Shown one piece after another: positions 13,737 to 21,277 of a DNA stretch of 21,277 nucleotides (positions are counted from its first letter, which is position 1; every line of letters starts with the position of its first letter). Position numbers and translations under genes: made by a program. Origin of the DNA: Chloroflexota bacterium. Lineage in GTDB: Bacteria > Chloroflexota > Ktedonobacteria > Ktedonobacterales > Ktedonobacteraceae. The stretch is taken from NCBI GenBank assembly GCA_027316975.1, contig DAHVFL010000018.1, positions 1 to 21,277 on the forward strand, in the 5' to 3' direction. Under the pieces are notes generated by a model, which saw only the letters and a program-made list of their open reading frames with translations, was not told the origin of the DNA and did no database searches.

Positions 13737-14719
13737 AAAGACTTCGATCGCTGCTAATTACCTGGGAAGCGCTACTTGTAGTATTGCTCCTGATCAGTAT
13801 TGGCGTCGGAGCTACGCGCTCGCCCTATTTTCTGAGTGGTTTCAACTTCTACGCGCTCACCAGTAACATCATGGAAATAGCCATCATGGCTCTACCGATG
13901 ACGCTGATCATCATCGCCGGCGAAATTGATCTGTCGGTCGCTTCGACGCTGGGTCTCACGAGCGTTGTGCTGGGTCTGCTGTGGTCAAGGGGCTATCCCA
14001 TGTGGCTGGCGATAGGAGTGGCGCTTTTGATTGGGATAGTGGCGGGCTGTCTCAACGGATTCCTCGTCACAAAGCTGGCCCTGCCCTCGCTGGTCGTGAC
14101 GATTGGCACGCTCGCGCTTTATCGCGGCCTGGCCTATGTTGTACTGGGCGACCAGGCTGTGAGCAGCTTTCCCAGCGCGTTCACCAATTTCGGATTTGGT
14201 ACGATCGGTAGCAGCGAGATTCCCTGGTCTGGTTTGATCTTTGCCATCCTGCTGATACTTTTCGTGGTGGTACTGCATTTCAGCCGCCTGGGCAGACAAC
14301 TCTACGCCATAGGGAATAACAAAGAGGCGGCGCGCTTTTCTGGCATCAACGTGAGCCGGGTGAAACTACTGCTGTTTATTCTTTCCGGCGGGATCGCGGC
14401 ACTGGCAGGAGTGATTTTTACGGCGCGTTTTTCCAGCGCTCGACCGGATAACGCAGTGGGGTTTGAACTGGTTGTGGTGACGGTTGTCTTACTGGGCGGG
14501 GTCAATATATTTGGCGGACGTGGCTCACTACTGGGGGTGGCGCTGGCTATTTTCATTGTCGCCATTTTACAGAATGTGCTCGGTTTGTTGAATATCAGTG
14601 GAGATATTCAGAGTCTCGCAATAGGATTGTTGTTGATTCTCTCTGTGCTGGGACCCAACGTTGCCCGGCGCATTCAGGTCGTTATAACCCGCCGGCGTCT
14701 TGTCGCGGGAAGTTCTTAA
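13733..14719 (+). CDS. Sugar ABC transporter permease (RbsC/RhaQ type)
   Basis: The 328-residue membrane protein is paralogous to the preceding permease. It has AGEIDLSVASTLGL in the same position as RNVDLSVGS there, and LLGGVNIFGGRGSLLGVALA near the end. The ATG at 13733 overlaps the upstream stop (ATGA) and has GGAGG 8 nt upstream. The frame is open much further 5', but that part overlaps the first permease and is not used. It should form the second half of the membrane channel. Two different permeases plus a duplicated ATPase match the RhaT-RhaP-RhaQ-RhaS importer described in Rhizobium leguminosarum, though in a different gene order. Confidence 0.9.
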   Translation: MKRLRSLLITWEALLVVLLLISIGVGATRSPYFLSGFNFYALTSNIMEIAIMALPMTLIIIAGEIDLSVASTLGLTSVVLGLLWSRGYPMWLAIGVALLIGIVAGCLNGFLVTKLALPSLVVTIGTLALYRGLAYVVLGDQAVSSFPSAFTNFGFGTIGSSEIPWSGLIFAILLILFVVVLHFSRLGRQLYAIGNNKEAARFSGINVSRVKLLLFILSGGIAALAGVIFTARFSSARPDNAVGFELVVVTVVLLGGVNIFGGRGSLLGVALAIFIVAILQNVLGLLNISGDIQSLAIGLLLILSVLGPNVARRIQVVITRRRLVAGSS

Positions 14720-14740
14720 CGAACGTAAAGGAGGGAGACA

Positions 14741-15775
14741 GTGAAAAAACTGTTTCAAACACTCGGGCCCAGTTTTCTTGTTTTTGTGCTGCTGATGCTG
14801 GTAGCCTGCGGGGGCACGACCACTGGAGGAGGTACTCCTACCCCCACAACCAGTAGCGGGGGCAACCTCAACATCGCGTTCTTGCCCAAGCAGATCAACA
14901 ACCCGTACTTCGACACCGCGGCTAAAGGGGGTCAGCTGGCTGCTACGGACTTGAAGGGACAATTCAAGCAGGTTGGCCCATCGACAGCCAACGCAGCCGC
15001 CCAGGTACCGTTTATTACGACCCTCACCGAGCAGCGTGTCGGCGCTATCGTCATCTCGGGCGATGATCCCAATGCCGTCGCGCCTGCCTTGAAACAGGCC
15101 ATGTCGCAGGGGGTCAAGGTCGTGAGTTATGATGCAGACGTGGCACCCGATGCGCGTAATGTGTTTATCAACCAGGCCAACAGCGAGCAAATTGGCCGCA
15201 GCGAAGTGGATTTGTTGGCCCAGCAAATCAATAGCGCCGGCCAGATCGCGGTGCTTTCGGCAGCCAGCACAGCTGCAAATCAGAACACCTGGATCGGCTT
15301 CATGAAGGACGAGCTGGCAACGAAGTACCCGAATATGCAACTGGTGAAGGTTGTGTATGGCAACGACGATGACCAGACCAGCTTTAATGATACGCTGGCC
15401 CTGTTGCAGCAGTACCCCAACCTCAAGGGCATCATTTCTCCCACCACGGTCGGAATCGCTGCCGCGGCTCGCGCGCTCGAATCGGTGAAAAAGGGCGGGA
15501 AGGTAGCTCTGACCGGCCTGGGTACGCCGAACCAACTGCGCCAGTACGTGAAGGATGGCACGATCAAAGGCTTTGAGCTGTGGGATCCCGGCAACCTGGG
15601 CTACCTGGCTTATTATGTCGCGGCCCTGCTGGTCGAAGGCAAGATCAAGGGGACTGTCGGCGAGACGTTCACGGCTGGCAAGCTGGGTAGTTACACCATC
15701 GGCGCTAATAATGTCGTGCTGCTTGGCCCACCAACTGTTTTCAACGCTGCAAACATCGATAATTTCAACTTCTAG
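14741..15775 (+). CDS. Sugar ABC transporter substrate-binding lipoprotein (RhaS type)
   Basis: The 344-residue protein begins with GTG at 14741 behind AAAGGAGGG. The signal peptide ends in lipobox LVAC with Cys23, and a Thr/Gly/Pro-rich linker reaches about residue 42. The Peripla_BP_4 domain opens with NIAFLPKQINNPYF at about 44-57 and continues through VGAIVISGDDPNAV, VVSYDADV and QIAVLSA. This is the ribose/galactose/rhamnose receptor fold, facing outward on a lipid anchor. It is 21 bp after the second permease. Being fourth in the operon and next to rhamnose isomerase, it is expected to bind L-rhamnose. The autoinducer-2 receptor LsrB has the same fold, but no lsr genes are present. Confidence 0.92.
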   Translation: MKKLFQTLGPSFLVFVLLMLVACGGTTTGGGTPTPTTSSGGNLNIAFLPKQINNPYFDTAAKGGQLAATDLKGQFKQVGPSTANAAAQVPFITTLTEQRVGAIVISGDDPNAVAPALKQAMSQGVKVVSYDADVAPDARNVFINQANSEQIGRSEVDLLAQQINSAGQIAVLSAASTAANQNTWIGFMKDELATKYPNMQLVKVVYGNDDDQTSFNDTLALLQQYPNLKGIISPTTVGIAAAARALESVKKGGKVALTGLGTPNQLRQYVKDGTIKGFELWDPGNLGYLAYYVAALLVEGKIKGTVGETFTAGKLGSYTIGANNVVLLGPPTVFNAANIDNFNF

Positions 15776-15844
15776 CTGTTTCGTTACAATGCGGGGAGAC
15801 ATGTAGAGATATCCATTTCTTTGCATATCTTCTCGCAATGACTC

Positions 15845-15887
15845 AAGGAGGACGTTTTTCATCTCGACTAATACAGGTGAGTACGTG
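15845..15887 (+). other. Start region of rhamnose isomerase gene: strong RBS without a canonical start codon
   Basis: AAGGAGGA (15845-15852) is a near-perfect Shine-Dalgarno sequence. At the ideal distance, 8 nt further, lies ATC (15861-15863) in the isomerase frame, giving STNTGEYVSSEIENRL upstream of the assigned GTG at 15885. The GTG itself has only AGGTGA 4 nt away. Either an ancestral ATG has become ATC (AUC is a near-cognate start), or the GTG is used, or the base is a sequencing error. Confidence 0.5.
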
Positions 15888-17099
15888 AGTTCAGAAATAG
15901 AAAATCGCTTGCAAGAGCGAGGTGTCACTATCGATACCATCTTCACCGCATTGCAACAATTCAGCATTGAGACGCCTTCGTGGGGCTATGGAGATTCGGG
16001 AACGCGCTTCAAGGTTTTTCACTGGCCGGGGGCGGCCAGTAGCCTGCGCGAGAAACTGGCAGACGCGGCCCAGGTGCAGCGTGTCACGGGCATCTGCCCG
16101 GGAGTCGCCATGCATATCCCGTGGGACAGAGAAGACGACTGGCGGGCGGTGAAGGAGTATGCGGGGCAACTCGGCCTGCATATTGGGGCTGTGAATCCGA
16201 ACCTCTTTCAGGATGATGTCTACCGCTTCGGCAGTTTATGCCATTTCGACAGGGCGGTCCGGCAACGGGCGGTTGAGCATGTGATCGAATGCATCCAGAT
16301 TGCGCAAGAGGTTGACTCGCATGTGATCAGCCTGTGGCTGGCGGACGGTACCAATTATCCCGGACAGGATGATCTGCGCCGCCGCCGCCATCGCTTGCTT
16401 GAATCCTTGCAAGCCATCTACGCGGTTTTACCTGCTGATATGCGCCTGCTGATCGAATATAAATTCTTCGAGCCATCGTTTTACTCCACCGACCTGCCGG
16501 ACTGGGGCACATCACTACTGATGGCGCAAAAACTGGGGCCGCAGGCTGAGGTGCTGGTAGATACCGGCCATCATCCCCAGGGGACGAATATTGCCCAGAT
16601 TGTGGCGCAGTTGCTCGATGAAGGCAGGCTCGGCGGCTTCCATTTCAACGACCGCAGATATGCCGACGATGATTTGATCGTGGGTTCGCAGAACCCCTTT
16701 GAGCTTTTCTGCATCTTCAATGAGATAGTTGGCGCGGGGGCCGAAGGAAACGCCAACGTCGGGCGCATCGCGTATATGATAGACCAGTCACACAACATCG
16801 AACCGAAGATCGAGGCGATGATTCAGAGCGTTCTCAACGCGCAGAGCGCTTATGCGAAAGCGCTGCTGGTGGATCGGGCTGCGCTGCGTGAAACCCAGGA
16901 AGCTGGCGATGTGCTGGGAGCGTATCGCGTACTCCAGGCGGCGTTTGAGACGGATGTGCGCCCGCTGCTTGCCGAGTTTCGCGCGCGCCATGGGGCCGAT
17001 CCCGACCCTATTGCGGCTTTCCGCGCCAGTGGATACGCCGGGCGCGTGGCACGCGAGCGGACAGCCAGCGCTATGACAAGCGGCTATCCAGGAGTGTAG
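15885..17099 (+). CDS. rhaI: L-rhamnose isomerase, RhaI type
   Basis: The 404-residue TIM-barrel enzyme interconverts L-rhamnose and L-rhamnulose and matches the RhaI group (Pseudomonas stutzeri and Gram-positive type), not E. coli RhaA. The metal-binding set is visible: Glu191 in LLIEYK, Asp226 and His229 in VLVDTGHHP, His253 in GFHFND, and Asp261 and Asp263 in YADDD. These line up at a constant offset with the ligands I recall for the P. stutzeri enzyme. A further Asp near 300 (AYMID) probably completes the site. FKVFHWPGA near 42-50 and FEPSFYSTD near 195-203 are also family-like. The start at GTG 15885 is uncertain; a stronger ribosome site points to a non-standard ATC at 15861 (8 codons upstream). 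It lies 109 bp after the receptor gene, with no promoter seen. Confidence 0.92.
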   Translation: MSSEIENRLQERGVTIDTIFTALQQFSIETPSWGYGDSGTRFKVFHWPGAASSLREKLADAAQVQRVTGICPGVAMHIPWDREDDWRAVKEYAGQLGLHIGAVNPNLFQDDVYRFGSLCHFDRAVRQRAVEHVIECIQIAQEVDSHVISLWLADGTNYPGQDDLRRRRHRLLESLQAIYAVLPADMRLLIEYKFFEPSFYSTDLPDWGTSLLMAQKLGPQAEVLVDTGHHPQGTNIAQIVAQLLDEGRLGGFHFNDRRYADDDLIVGSQNPFELFCIFNEIVGAGAEGNANVGRIAYMIDQSHNIEPKIEAMIQSVLNAQSAYAKALLVDRAALRETQEAGDVLGAYRVLQAAFETDVRPLLAEFRARHGADPDPIAAFRASGYAGRVARERTASAMTSGYPGV

Positions 17100-17110
17100 A
17101 GAGCGCGAGC

Positions 17111-17310
17111 GGCCAGGGCGGGGACAGAGCCGCGCGCCCCTTCCCTGTTACGAGACGAGATGCTTGCTGTCATCCTGAGCGCAGCGAAGGATCTCTTGCC
17201 GGCAGCACGCAGGTCCTTCGCTGCGCTCAGGGTGACAGCTCCCACTCGCTGGCACCTTTCCTAAGTAACCTACGAGTGAAAGATGGTAGGGGCGCGCGGC
17301 TCTGTCCAGC
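17111..17310. repeat. Composite nested inverted-repeat element, copy 2 (inside the rhamnose operon)
   Basis: This is a relative of the element at 10651-10905. The outer arms GGACAGAGCCGCGCGCCCC (17122-17140) and 17289-17307 are exact reverse complements. The core arms 17169-17194 and 17211-17236 match 24 of 26, and the two mismatches still allow G-U pairs in RNA. The core loop is 16 nt, as in copy 1. The right flank (CCTTTCCTAAGTAACCTACGAGTGAAAG) is clearly related to that of copy 1. It fills most of the 299-bp gap between the isomerase and aldolase genes. As RNA it would form a long hairpin in the operon transcript and could limit read-through or protect the mRNA. Confidence 0.8.
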
Positions 17311-17398
17311 CTTGACCACAACCTGGCGCAACATTCTGACGCCTACCGATTTGGATGAAGCATATCATGTTGATTTATATTTTGAAGGATCTCATACC

Positions 17399-19489
17399 AT
17401 GACAAACAATTTTGGGGCAACGACGCTGGCGCAGCTGGTCGCGCGCTCGCGCAGGCTGGGCGCAGATCGCACTGTCTGCATCTGGGGAGGGGGCAATACC
17501 TCGGCCAAGTCGGACGCGATCGATTTTCGCGGTCGCCCGGCGCGGATTCTGTGGGTCAAAGGCTCCGGCTCCGACCTGGCGACAGTTTCGGAGGCCTCGT
17601 TTACCGGATTGTACCTGCATGATGTACTGCTCCTGCTAGAACGGGAGAGCATGAGTGATAGCGAGATGGTAGAATACCTGGCGCACTGCTTCTACGAGCC
17701 GGGCCGCCCGCGTCCCTCCATCGAGACGCTTTTGCATGGATTCCTGCCGTTCACTCATGTCGATCATACACACGCGGATGCCACCAATTACTTCGCCTGC
17801 GCAGCCGGTGGCGAGACACTGGCGCGGGACTGCTTCGGTGACAGGCTGATCTGGATTCCATATCGCCGCCCGGGCTTTGGGCTGGCGCGCGAGGTGGCGC
17901 TGGCGGTACGGGCCAGACCCGAAGCAGAGCTGGTGATGCTGGCTAAACACGGACTCATTACCTGGGGAGAGACAGACGAAGAATGCTACGCTGCGACGCA
18001 AACGACCATTGCCCAGGCTCGCGACTACGTAGAAACGCGCATCGCTCGTGCGGCGCGGTCCTACTTTGGCGGGCCTCGCGTTACTTCGCTCTCACACGAG
18101 GAGAGGCACGGCGTCGCCGCGCAGGTTGCGCCCGTCTTGCGCGGGCTGGTTTCCGGGGAAAAACGGCAGATTTTGCGCTTCGAAGATAGCGAGGATGTGT
18201 TGACCTTTGCGAGCAGCCAGGATGCGCCACGATTGACGGGCACCGGCGCGGCCTGCCCGGATCACCTGGTTCACACCAAACCCTGGCCGCTGCTGGTGGA
18301 GTGGACGCCCGGCCAGGAAGTAGCCACGCTCGCGGAGAGCTTGCGCGCAGGCGTTGCCGGGTACGTGGAGAAATATCGTCACTACCTGCAAGCAAACGCG
18401 CCGCAGAATCTTGATCCAGACGCCTCCACGCCTGTTTACAGAGCAGCGGACGCGGCGAGCGATGCGCATCCCCGCGTGATTCTACTACCAGGCGTGGGCA
18501 TGTTCACGACGGGCAAAGATGCTGTGATGGCGGATGTCTCCGCCCAACTCTACCACCGGGCCATCGCTGTAATGCGCGGCGCGGAGGCCTGCGGTGGCTT
18601 CATTTCTTTGAGCGATGCCGAGAGCTACGCGGTTGAATACTGGCCGCTGGAGCAATATAAGCTTCAACTGGCTCCCCCTGAGCGCGAGTTTGCGCGCCAC
18701 GTGGCGCTTGTGACAGGCGCGGCGGGGGGTATCGGCTCGGCCATTTGCAGGCGTATGGCGCAGGATAGCGCGCATATCGTCGCCACCGATATCGACCTGG
18801 ATGGGGCAGAACAACTGGCAGCATACGTCAACCAGCAGTATGGCTCCGCGCGAGCTATAGCGCTGAAGATGGATGTTACCTCTGAGGAGAGCGTGGGCGC
18901 GGCCTTTGAGCAGGCGGCGCTGGCATTCGGCGGCATCGATATACTTGTCAATAACGCGGGGTTGGCCTCAAGCGCGCCGATTACCGGGACAAGCCTGGCA
19001 GAGTGGAACAAGAACTTGAACGTGCTGGCGACCGGCTATTTCCTGGTAGCGCGTGAAGGCTTCCGGCTCATGCAGGCTCAAGGGCGAGGTGGAAATCTGG
19101 TATTCGTCGCCAGCAAAAACGCGCTGGTCGCGGGCAAGAACGCGGCCGCGTATTCGACGGCCAAGGCTGCCGAAGCGCACCTGGCGCGCTGCCTGGCGGA
19201 AGAGGGCGGCCAGTGGGGCATTCGCGTCAACACCGTGAATCCAGATGCGGTGCTGGCAGGGTCGCGTATCTGGGATAGCGCCTGGCGGCAAGAACGCGCT
19301 GCGACCTACGGTGTAGCTCCCGATCAACTGGAAGAGGTCTATCGCAAACGGACAACGCTGGGGGTCAATATCCTGCCGGAAGATATCGCGGAGGCGGTGG
19401 CGTTCTTCGCTTCGCCAGTGCGATCTATCAAGAGTACCGGCAACATGCTCAATGTTGATGGTGGCGTGGCGGCGGCCTATCCACGTTGA
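17399..19489 (+). CDS. Bifunctional rhamnulose-1-phosphate aldolase/lactaldehyde dehydrogenase (RhaD/RhaEW type)
   Basis: The 696-residue protein is a fusion. The N-terminal class II aldolase part (about 1-400) has a zinc site in THVDHTHAD (His120, His123, His125) and a second region AKHGLITWG. It cleaves L-rhamnulose 1-phosphate to dihydroxyacetone phosphate and L-lactaldehyde. The C-terminal short-chain dehydrogenase has VTGAAGGIG starting near residue 437, NNAG, and the catalytic YSTAK (Tyr585, Lys589). It is expected to oxidise lactaldehyde to lactate or reduce it to propanediol with NAD(H). The start ATG at 17399 has AAGGA 9 nt upstream. The frame is open to 17276, but that part lies in the repeat element and has no ribosome site. 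This fused form is the known alternative to separate RhaD and FucO/AldA. Confidence 0.93.
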   Translation: MTNNFGATTLAQLVARSRRLGADRTVCIWGGGNTSAKSDAIDFRGRPARILWVKGSGSDLATVSEASFTGLYLHDVLLLLERESMSDSEMVEYLAHCFYEPGRPRPSIETLLHGFLPFTHVDHTHADATNYFACAAGGETLARDCFGDRLIWIPYRRPGFGLAREVALAVRARPEAELVMLAKHGLITWGETDEECYAATQTTIAQARDYVETRIARAARSYFGGPRVTSLSHEERHGVAAQVAPVLRGLVSGEKRQILRFEDSEDVLTFASSQDAPRLTGTGAACPDHLVHTKPWPLLVEWTPGQEVATLAESLRAGVAGYVEKYRHYLQANAPQNLDPDASTPVYRAADAASDAHPRVILLPGVGMFTTGKDAVMADVSAQLYHRAIAVMRGAEACGGFISLSDAESYAVEYWPLEQYKLQLAPPEREFARHVALVTGAAGGIGSAICRRMAQDSAHIVATDIDLDGAEQLAAYVNQQYGSARAIALKMDVTSEESVGAAFEQAALAFGGIDILVNNAGLASSAPITGTSLAEWNKNLNVLATGYFLVAREGFRLMQAQGRGGNLVFVASKNALVAGKNAAAYSTAKAAEAHLARCLAEEGGQWGIRVNTVNPDAVLAGSRIWDSAWRQERAATYGVAPDQLEEVYRKRTTLGVNILPEDIAEAVAFFASPVRSIKSTGNMLNVDGGVAAAYPR

Positions 19490-19505
19490 GAAAGGGGAAA
19501 GGTCT

Positions 19506-20990
19506 GTGGCGACGCGCAACGTGGCAGCTATCGATCTGGGGGCGGAGAGCGGACGTGTGATCCTGGCGCGCTTCGATGGACAGCAACTCGACCTGCAAGA
19601 GGCGCATCGCTTCCCCAACCGGCCATTTATGCTGCATGGACACCGCTTCTGGAATATGGCGGGCCTGTGGGATGAAACGCTGACCGGCCTGCGCAAAGCG
19701 CGACAGGTGGCGGGAACCCTCGACAGCATTGGCGTCGATACGTGGGGAGTCGATTACGGCCTGGTGAATGCAGACGGCTCGCTGATGGGCAACGTTTACC
19801 AGTATCGCGATTCCCGCACGGACGGCGTGATGGAGCAGGTCTTTGCGCGCATTCCCCGCGATGTGCTGTACCAGCGCACAGGCATCCAGTTCCTGCCAAT
19901 CAATACGATCTTCCAGCTCTACGCGCACGAACAAATGCAGCCGGGTGCATTAGCCCGCGCCCACCGCCTGCTGCTGATTCCCGATCTGCTGCACAATTGG
20001 CTGTGCGGGTCGCAGGCCTCAGAGCGCACCAACGCTACCACGACGCAGTGTTGGGATCCCATCGCGGGAGCGTGGGCGATGAATATGCTCGAACAGCTCT
20101 TCATCCCTACTGCTATGCTGCCAGCGGTGGTCGAGCCAGGCACAGCGCTGGGCGAGGTTCTCCCGCAATGGCGGGATGATCTCGGCGCAGCGCGGGTAAT
20201 TGCGCCCGCGACTCACGATACCGGTTCGGCGATTGTAGCGACGCCGACGCAACCGGCGAGTGGCTGGGGCTATATCAGTTCTGGCACCTGGTCGCTGGTG
20301 GGTGTCGAACTGCCACAACCCGTCATGACTCCTGGCGCGCTCGCCGCCAATTTTACCAATGAAGGCGGCGTCTTTGGCACTACGCGCTTGCTCAAGAACG
20401 TGATGGGGTTATGGCTCCTGCAAGAGTGCCAGCGCAGCTTCGCGCGCGACGGTCTATCTCTCGAGTATGATGCGCTGCTGGCACACGTGGATGCTACCCC
20501 CACCTTCGAGGCCGTGATCGATCCCGATGACCCGCGTTTTCTGGCACCTCAGGATATGCCAGGTGCGATCAACGCTTATCTGCTGGAACACGGGCAAGCG
20601 CCGCTTACGGACCCGGCTGCGTTCGCGCGCTGCATCATGGAAAGCCTCGTGCTGCGTTACCGTGAAGTATTCTTCCAGATCAAGCGGCTCACAGGAACAG
20701 GAATTACGGTTGTCCATGTTCTGGGAGGGGGAGCGCGCAATGCGCATCTCAACCAGTGGCTGGCCGATGCCCTCGATGTGCCAGTAGTGGCGGGACCGTT
20801 CGAGGCGACGGCACGGGGAAACGCGCTGATGCAACTGGTAGGATTGGGAGAGTTGCACTCGCTTCAAGAAGTGCGCGCCATCGCACAACGCGCACCCACG
20901 CAGATGTTCTTGCCGGGCAGCGCGCATCGCGCAGCCTGGAACGAGGCGGGACAGCGTTTCAGCACTTTTCCACGAGGGTCTGATATGTGA
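19506..20990 (+). CDS. rhaB: L-rhamnulokinase (FGGY family)
   Basis: The 494-residue FGGY-type sugar kinase phosphorylates L-rhamnulose at C1 with ATP. The N-terminal phosphate-binding loop is DLGAESGR at 10-17. GVDTWGVDYGL lies at about 77-87, the catalytic-base region is HDTGSA at 237-242, and SSGTWSLVG and GGGARN at 407-412 form the C-terminal ATP site. The combination DLGAESGR, GVDTWGVDYGL and SSGTWSLVG is characteristic of RhaB. The start is GTG at 19506, 16 bp after the aldolase stop, behind AAAGGGGAAAGG. The last 11 residues (FSTFPRGSDM) run into the end of the opposite-strand repeat protein and may be a non-native tail. It is the last gene of the operon in the window; no mutarotase (rhaM) follows. 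Confidence 0.93.
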   Translation: MATRNVAAIDLGAESGRVILARFDGQQLDLQEAHRFPNRPFMLHGHRFWNMAGLWDETLTGLRKARQVAGTLDSIGVDTWGVDYGLVNADGSLMGNVYQYRDSRTDGVMEQVFARIPRDVLYQRTGIQFLPINTIFQLYAHEQMQPGALARAHRLLLIPDLLHNWLCGSQASERTNATTTQCWDPIAGAWAMNMLEQLFIPTAMLPAVVEPGTALGEVLPQWRDDLGAARVIAPATHDTGSAIVATPTQPASGWGYISSGTWSLVGVELPQPVMTPGALAANFTNEGGVFGTTRLLKNVMGLWLLQECQRSFARDGLSLEYDALLAHVDATPTFEAVIDPDDPRFLAPQDMPGAINAYLLEHGQAPLTDPAAFARCIMESLVLRYREVFFQIKRLTGTGITVVHVLGGGARNAHLNQWLADALDVPVVAGPFEATARGNALMQLVGLGELHSLQEVRAIAQRAPTQMFLPGSAHRAAWNEAGQRFSTFPRGSDM

Positions 20991-21276
20991 AGCCGTCAAA
21001 GGTGTTTCCTACTGCCCAGATGTGATTCGAAAGACCAGTAGCGACACCCCTTGCGGGTGTCCCGTCCAGGTATCTTGCGGGTGTCCCGTCCAGGTATCCT
21101 GTGGGAGGGATACCAGCGGAGGCTACCAGATCGCTATCGATAGATCCAGGGCTGGGGCTATTGACAACGCTCCACTGCTTACCGTTCCAGTGTTCCACCA
21201 GGGTAGAGTAGGACACTGCTATTGCCGCAACACCAGCAAGCGACCCCGAGATAGCGGGGCCGGGTATCACCGTCCA
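20959..21276 (-). CDS. Repeat-containing extracellular protein, C-terminal fragment (beta-propeller-like)
   Basis: The frame is open at the right edge (it begins TVIPGPAISG), so the 5' part lies outside the window. The residues STLVEHWNGKQWSVVNSPSP, then HIWAVGN, then TLVE match the repeat unit of large secreted proteins common in Ktedonobacteria (HWNG.W..V.SP.PG...VWAVG). Between two repeat units sits a linker with YLDGTPAR repeated twice. The last unit stops abruptly as TLVEKC where HWNG would be expected, and the stop codon lies inside the 3' end of rhaB, with 32 bp of overlap. The gene therefore looks truncated by a deletion or rearrangement. Function unknown. Confidence 0.6.
   Translation of the reverse strand, partial: WTVIPGPAISGSLAGVAAIAVSYSTLVEHWNGKQWSVVNSPSPGSIDSDLVASAGIPPTGYLDGTPARYLDGTPARGVATGLSNHIWAVGNTFDGFTYQTLVEKC
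21050..21097. repeat. Exact 24-bp tandem duplication
   Basis: The 24-bp unit beginning CTTGCGGGTGTCCC at 21050-21073 is repeated without change at 21074-21097; a diverged start of a third copy follows (CCTGTGGG). Read on the minus strand it encodes YLDGTPAR twice, in frame, in the fragment of the repeat protein. Being a multiple of three, it can change copy number without a frameshift. Confidence 0.9.
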
Positions 21277-21277
21277 C

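Noticed and set aside
15806..15835. Inverted repeat AGATAT/ATATCT between the receptor and isomerase genes
   Set aside because: The stem is six A/T-rich base pairs around a 12-nt loop with no T-run; too weak to call a terminator or operator.
14567..15967. A long minus-strand open frame (466 codons) antisense to the sugar receptor gene
   Set aside because: It overlaps a clear lipoprotein receptor gene with signal peptide and family motifs, and its own translation has no recognisable domain and low-complexity stretches. It is a shadow caused by codon bias.
17351..17380. Possible promoter TTGGAT-17-TTTATA before the aldolase gene
   Set aside because: The predicted transcription start would fall inside the Shine-Dalgarno sequence, leaving no usable leader.
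17276..17398. 5' extension of the aldolase/dehydrogenase frame
   Set aside because: The extension lies partly in the repeat element and has no ribosome site; homologues begin near the ATG at 17399, which has AAGGA.

Overview
The window looks like a chromosomal segment from a member of the Chloroflexota, most likely class Ktedonobacteria. This rests on three things: lipoprotein signal peptides followed by Thr/Pro/Gly-rich linkers, an extracellular repeat protein with the HWNG..W..V.SP.PGS pattern at the right end, and abundant intergenic inverted repeats of the type translated spuriously as VILSAAKDL. Taxonomy is an inference. I saw no tRNA, rRNA, CRISPR array, integrase or transposase.

Layout, left to right. 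(1) 1-1650: the end of a TIM-barrel sugar phosphate isomerase/epimerase gene, coupled to a Gfo/Idh/MocA oxidoreductase. (2) 1661-3699, minus strand: a soluble PAS-GAF sensor histidine kinase and a single-domain response regulator. (3) 3831-5249: a sigma-70-like promoter, a cobalamin riboswitch, a hairpin that pairs with the Shine-Dalgarno sequence, and a BtuF-like lipoprotein without visible BtuCD partners, closed by a perfect 52-bp palindrome. (4) 5428-7815: an overlapping three-gene unit of a GT2 glycosyltransferase, a DUF2064/TIGR04282-like nucleotidyl/glycosyl-transferase fold protein and a radical SAM/SPASM protein. This is the least explained functional unit. (5) 7825-9503: a Met/His-rich one-helix membrane protein, a gene-poor stretch with a probable frameshifted remnant, and a class I methyltransferase with its own promoter.

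(6) 9500-20990: an L-rhamnose uptake and catabolism locus. A LacI-family regulator on the minus strand faces an operon with two ABC domains in one ATPase, two permeases, a lipoprotein sugar receptor, a RhaI-type L-rhamnose isomerase, a fused rhamnulose-1-phosphate aldolase/dehydrogenase and rhamnulokinase. A TTGACA-17-TATACT promoter is followed at once by a 16-bp perfect LacI-type operator, with a second operator about 131 bp downstream. Together these genes would import L-rhamnose, isomerise it to L-rhamnulose, phosphorylate it, cleave it to dihydroxyacetone phosphate and L-lactaldehyde, and oxidise or reduce the aldehyde.

Two related nested inverted-repeat elements lie in the rhamnose locus, one upstream of the promoter and one inside the operon before the aldolase gene. 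The right edge (20959-21277, minus strand) is the truncated C-terminal end of a repeat protein that overlaps the 3' end of rhaB and contains a 24-bp tandem duplication.
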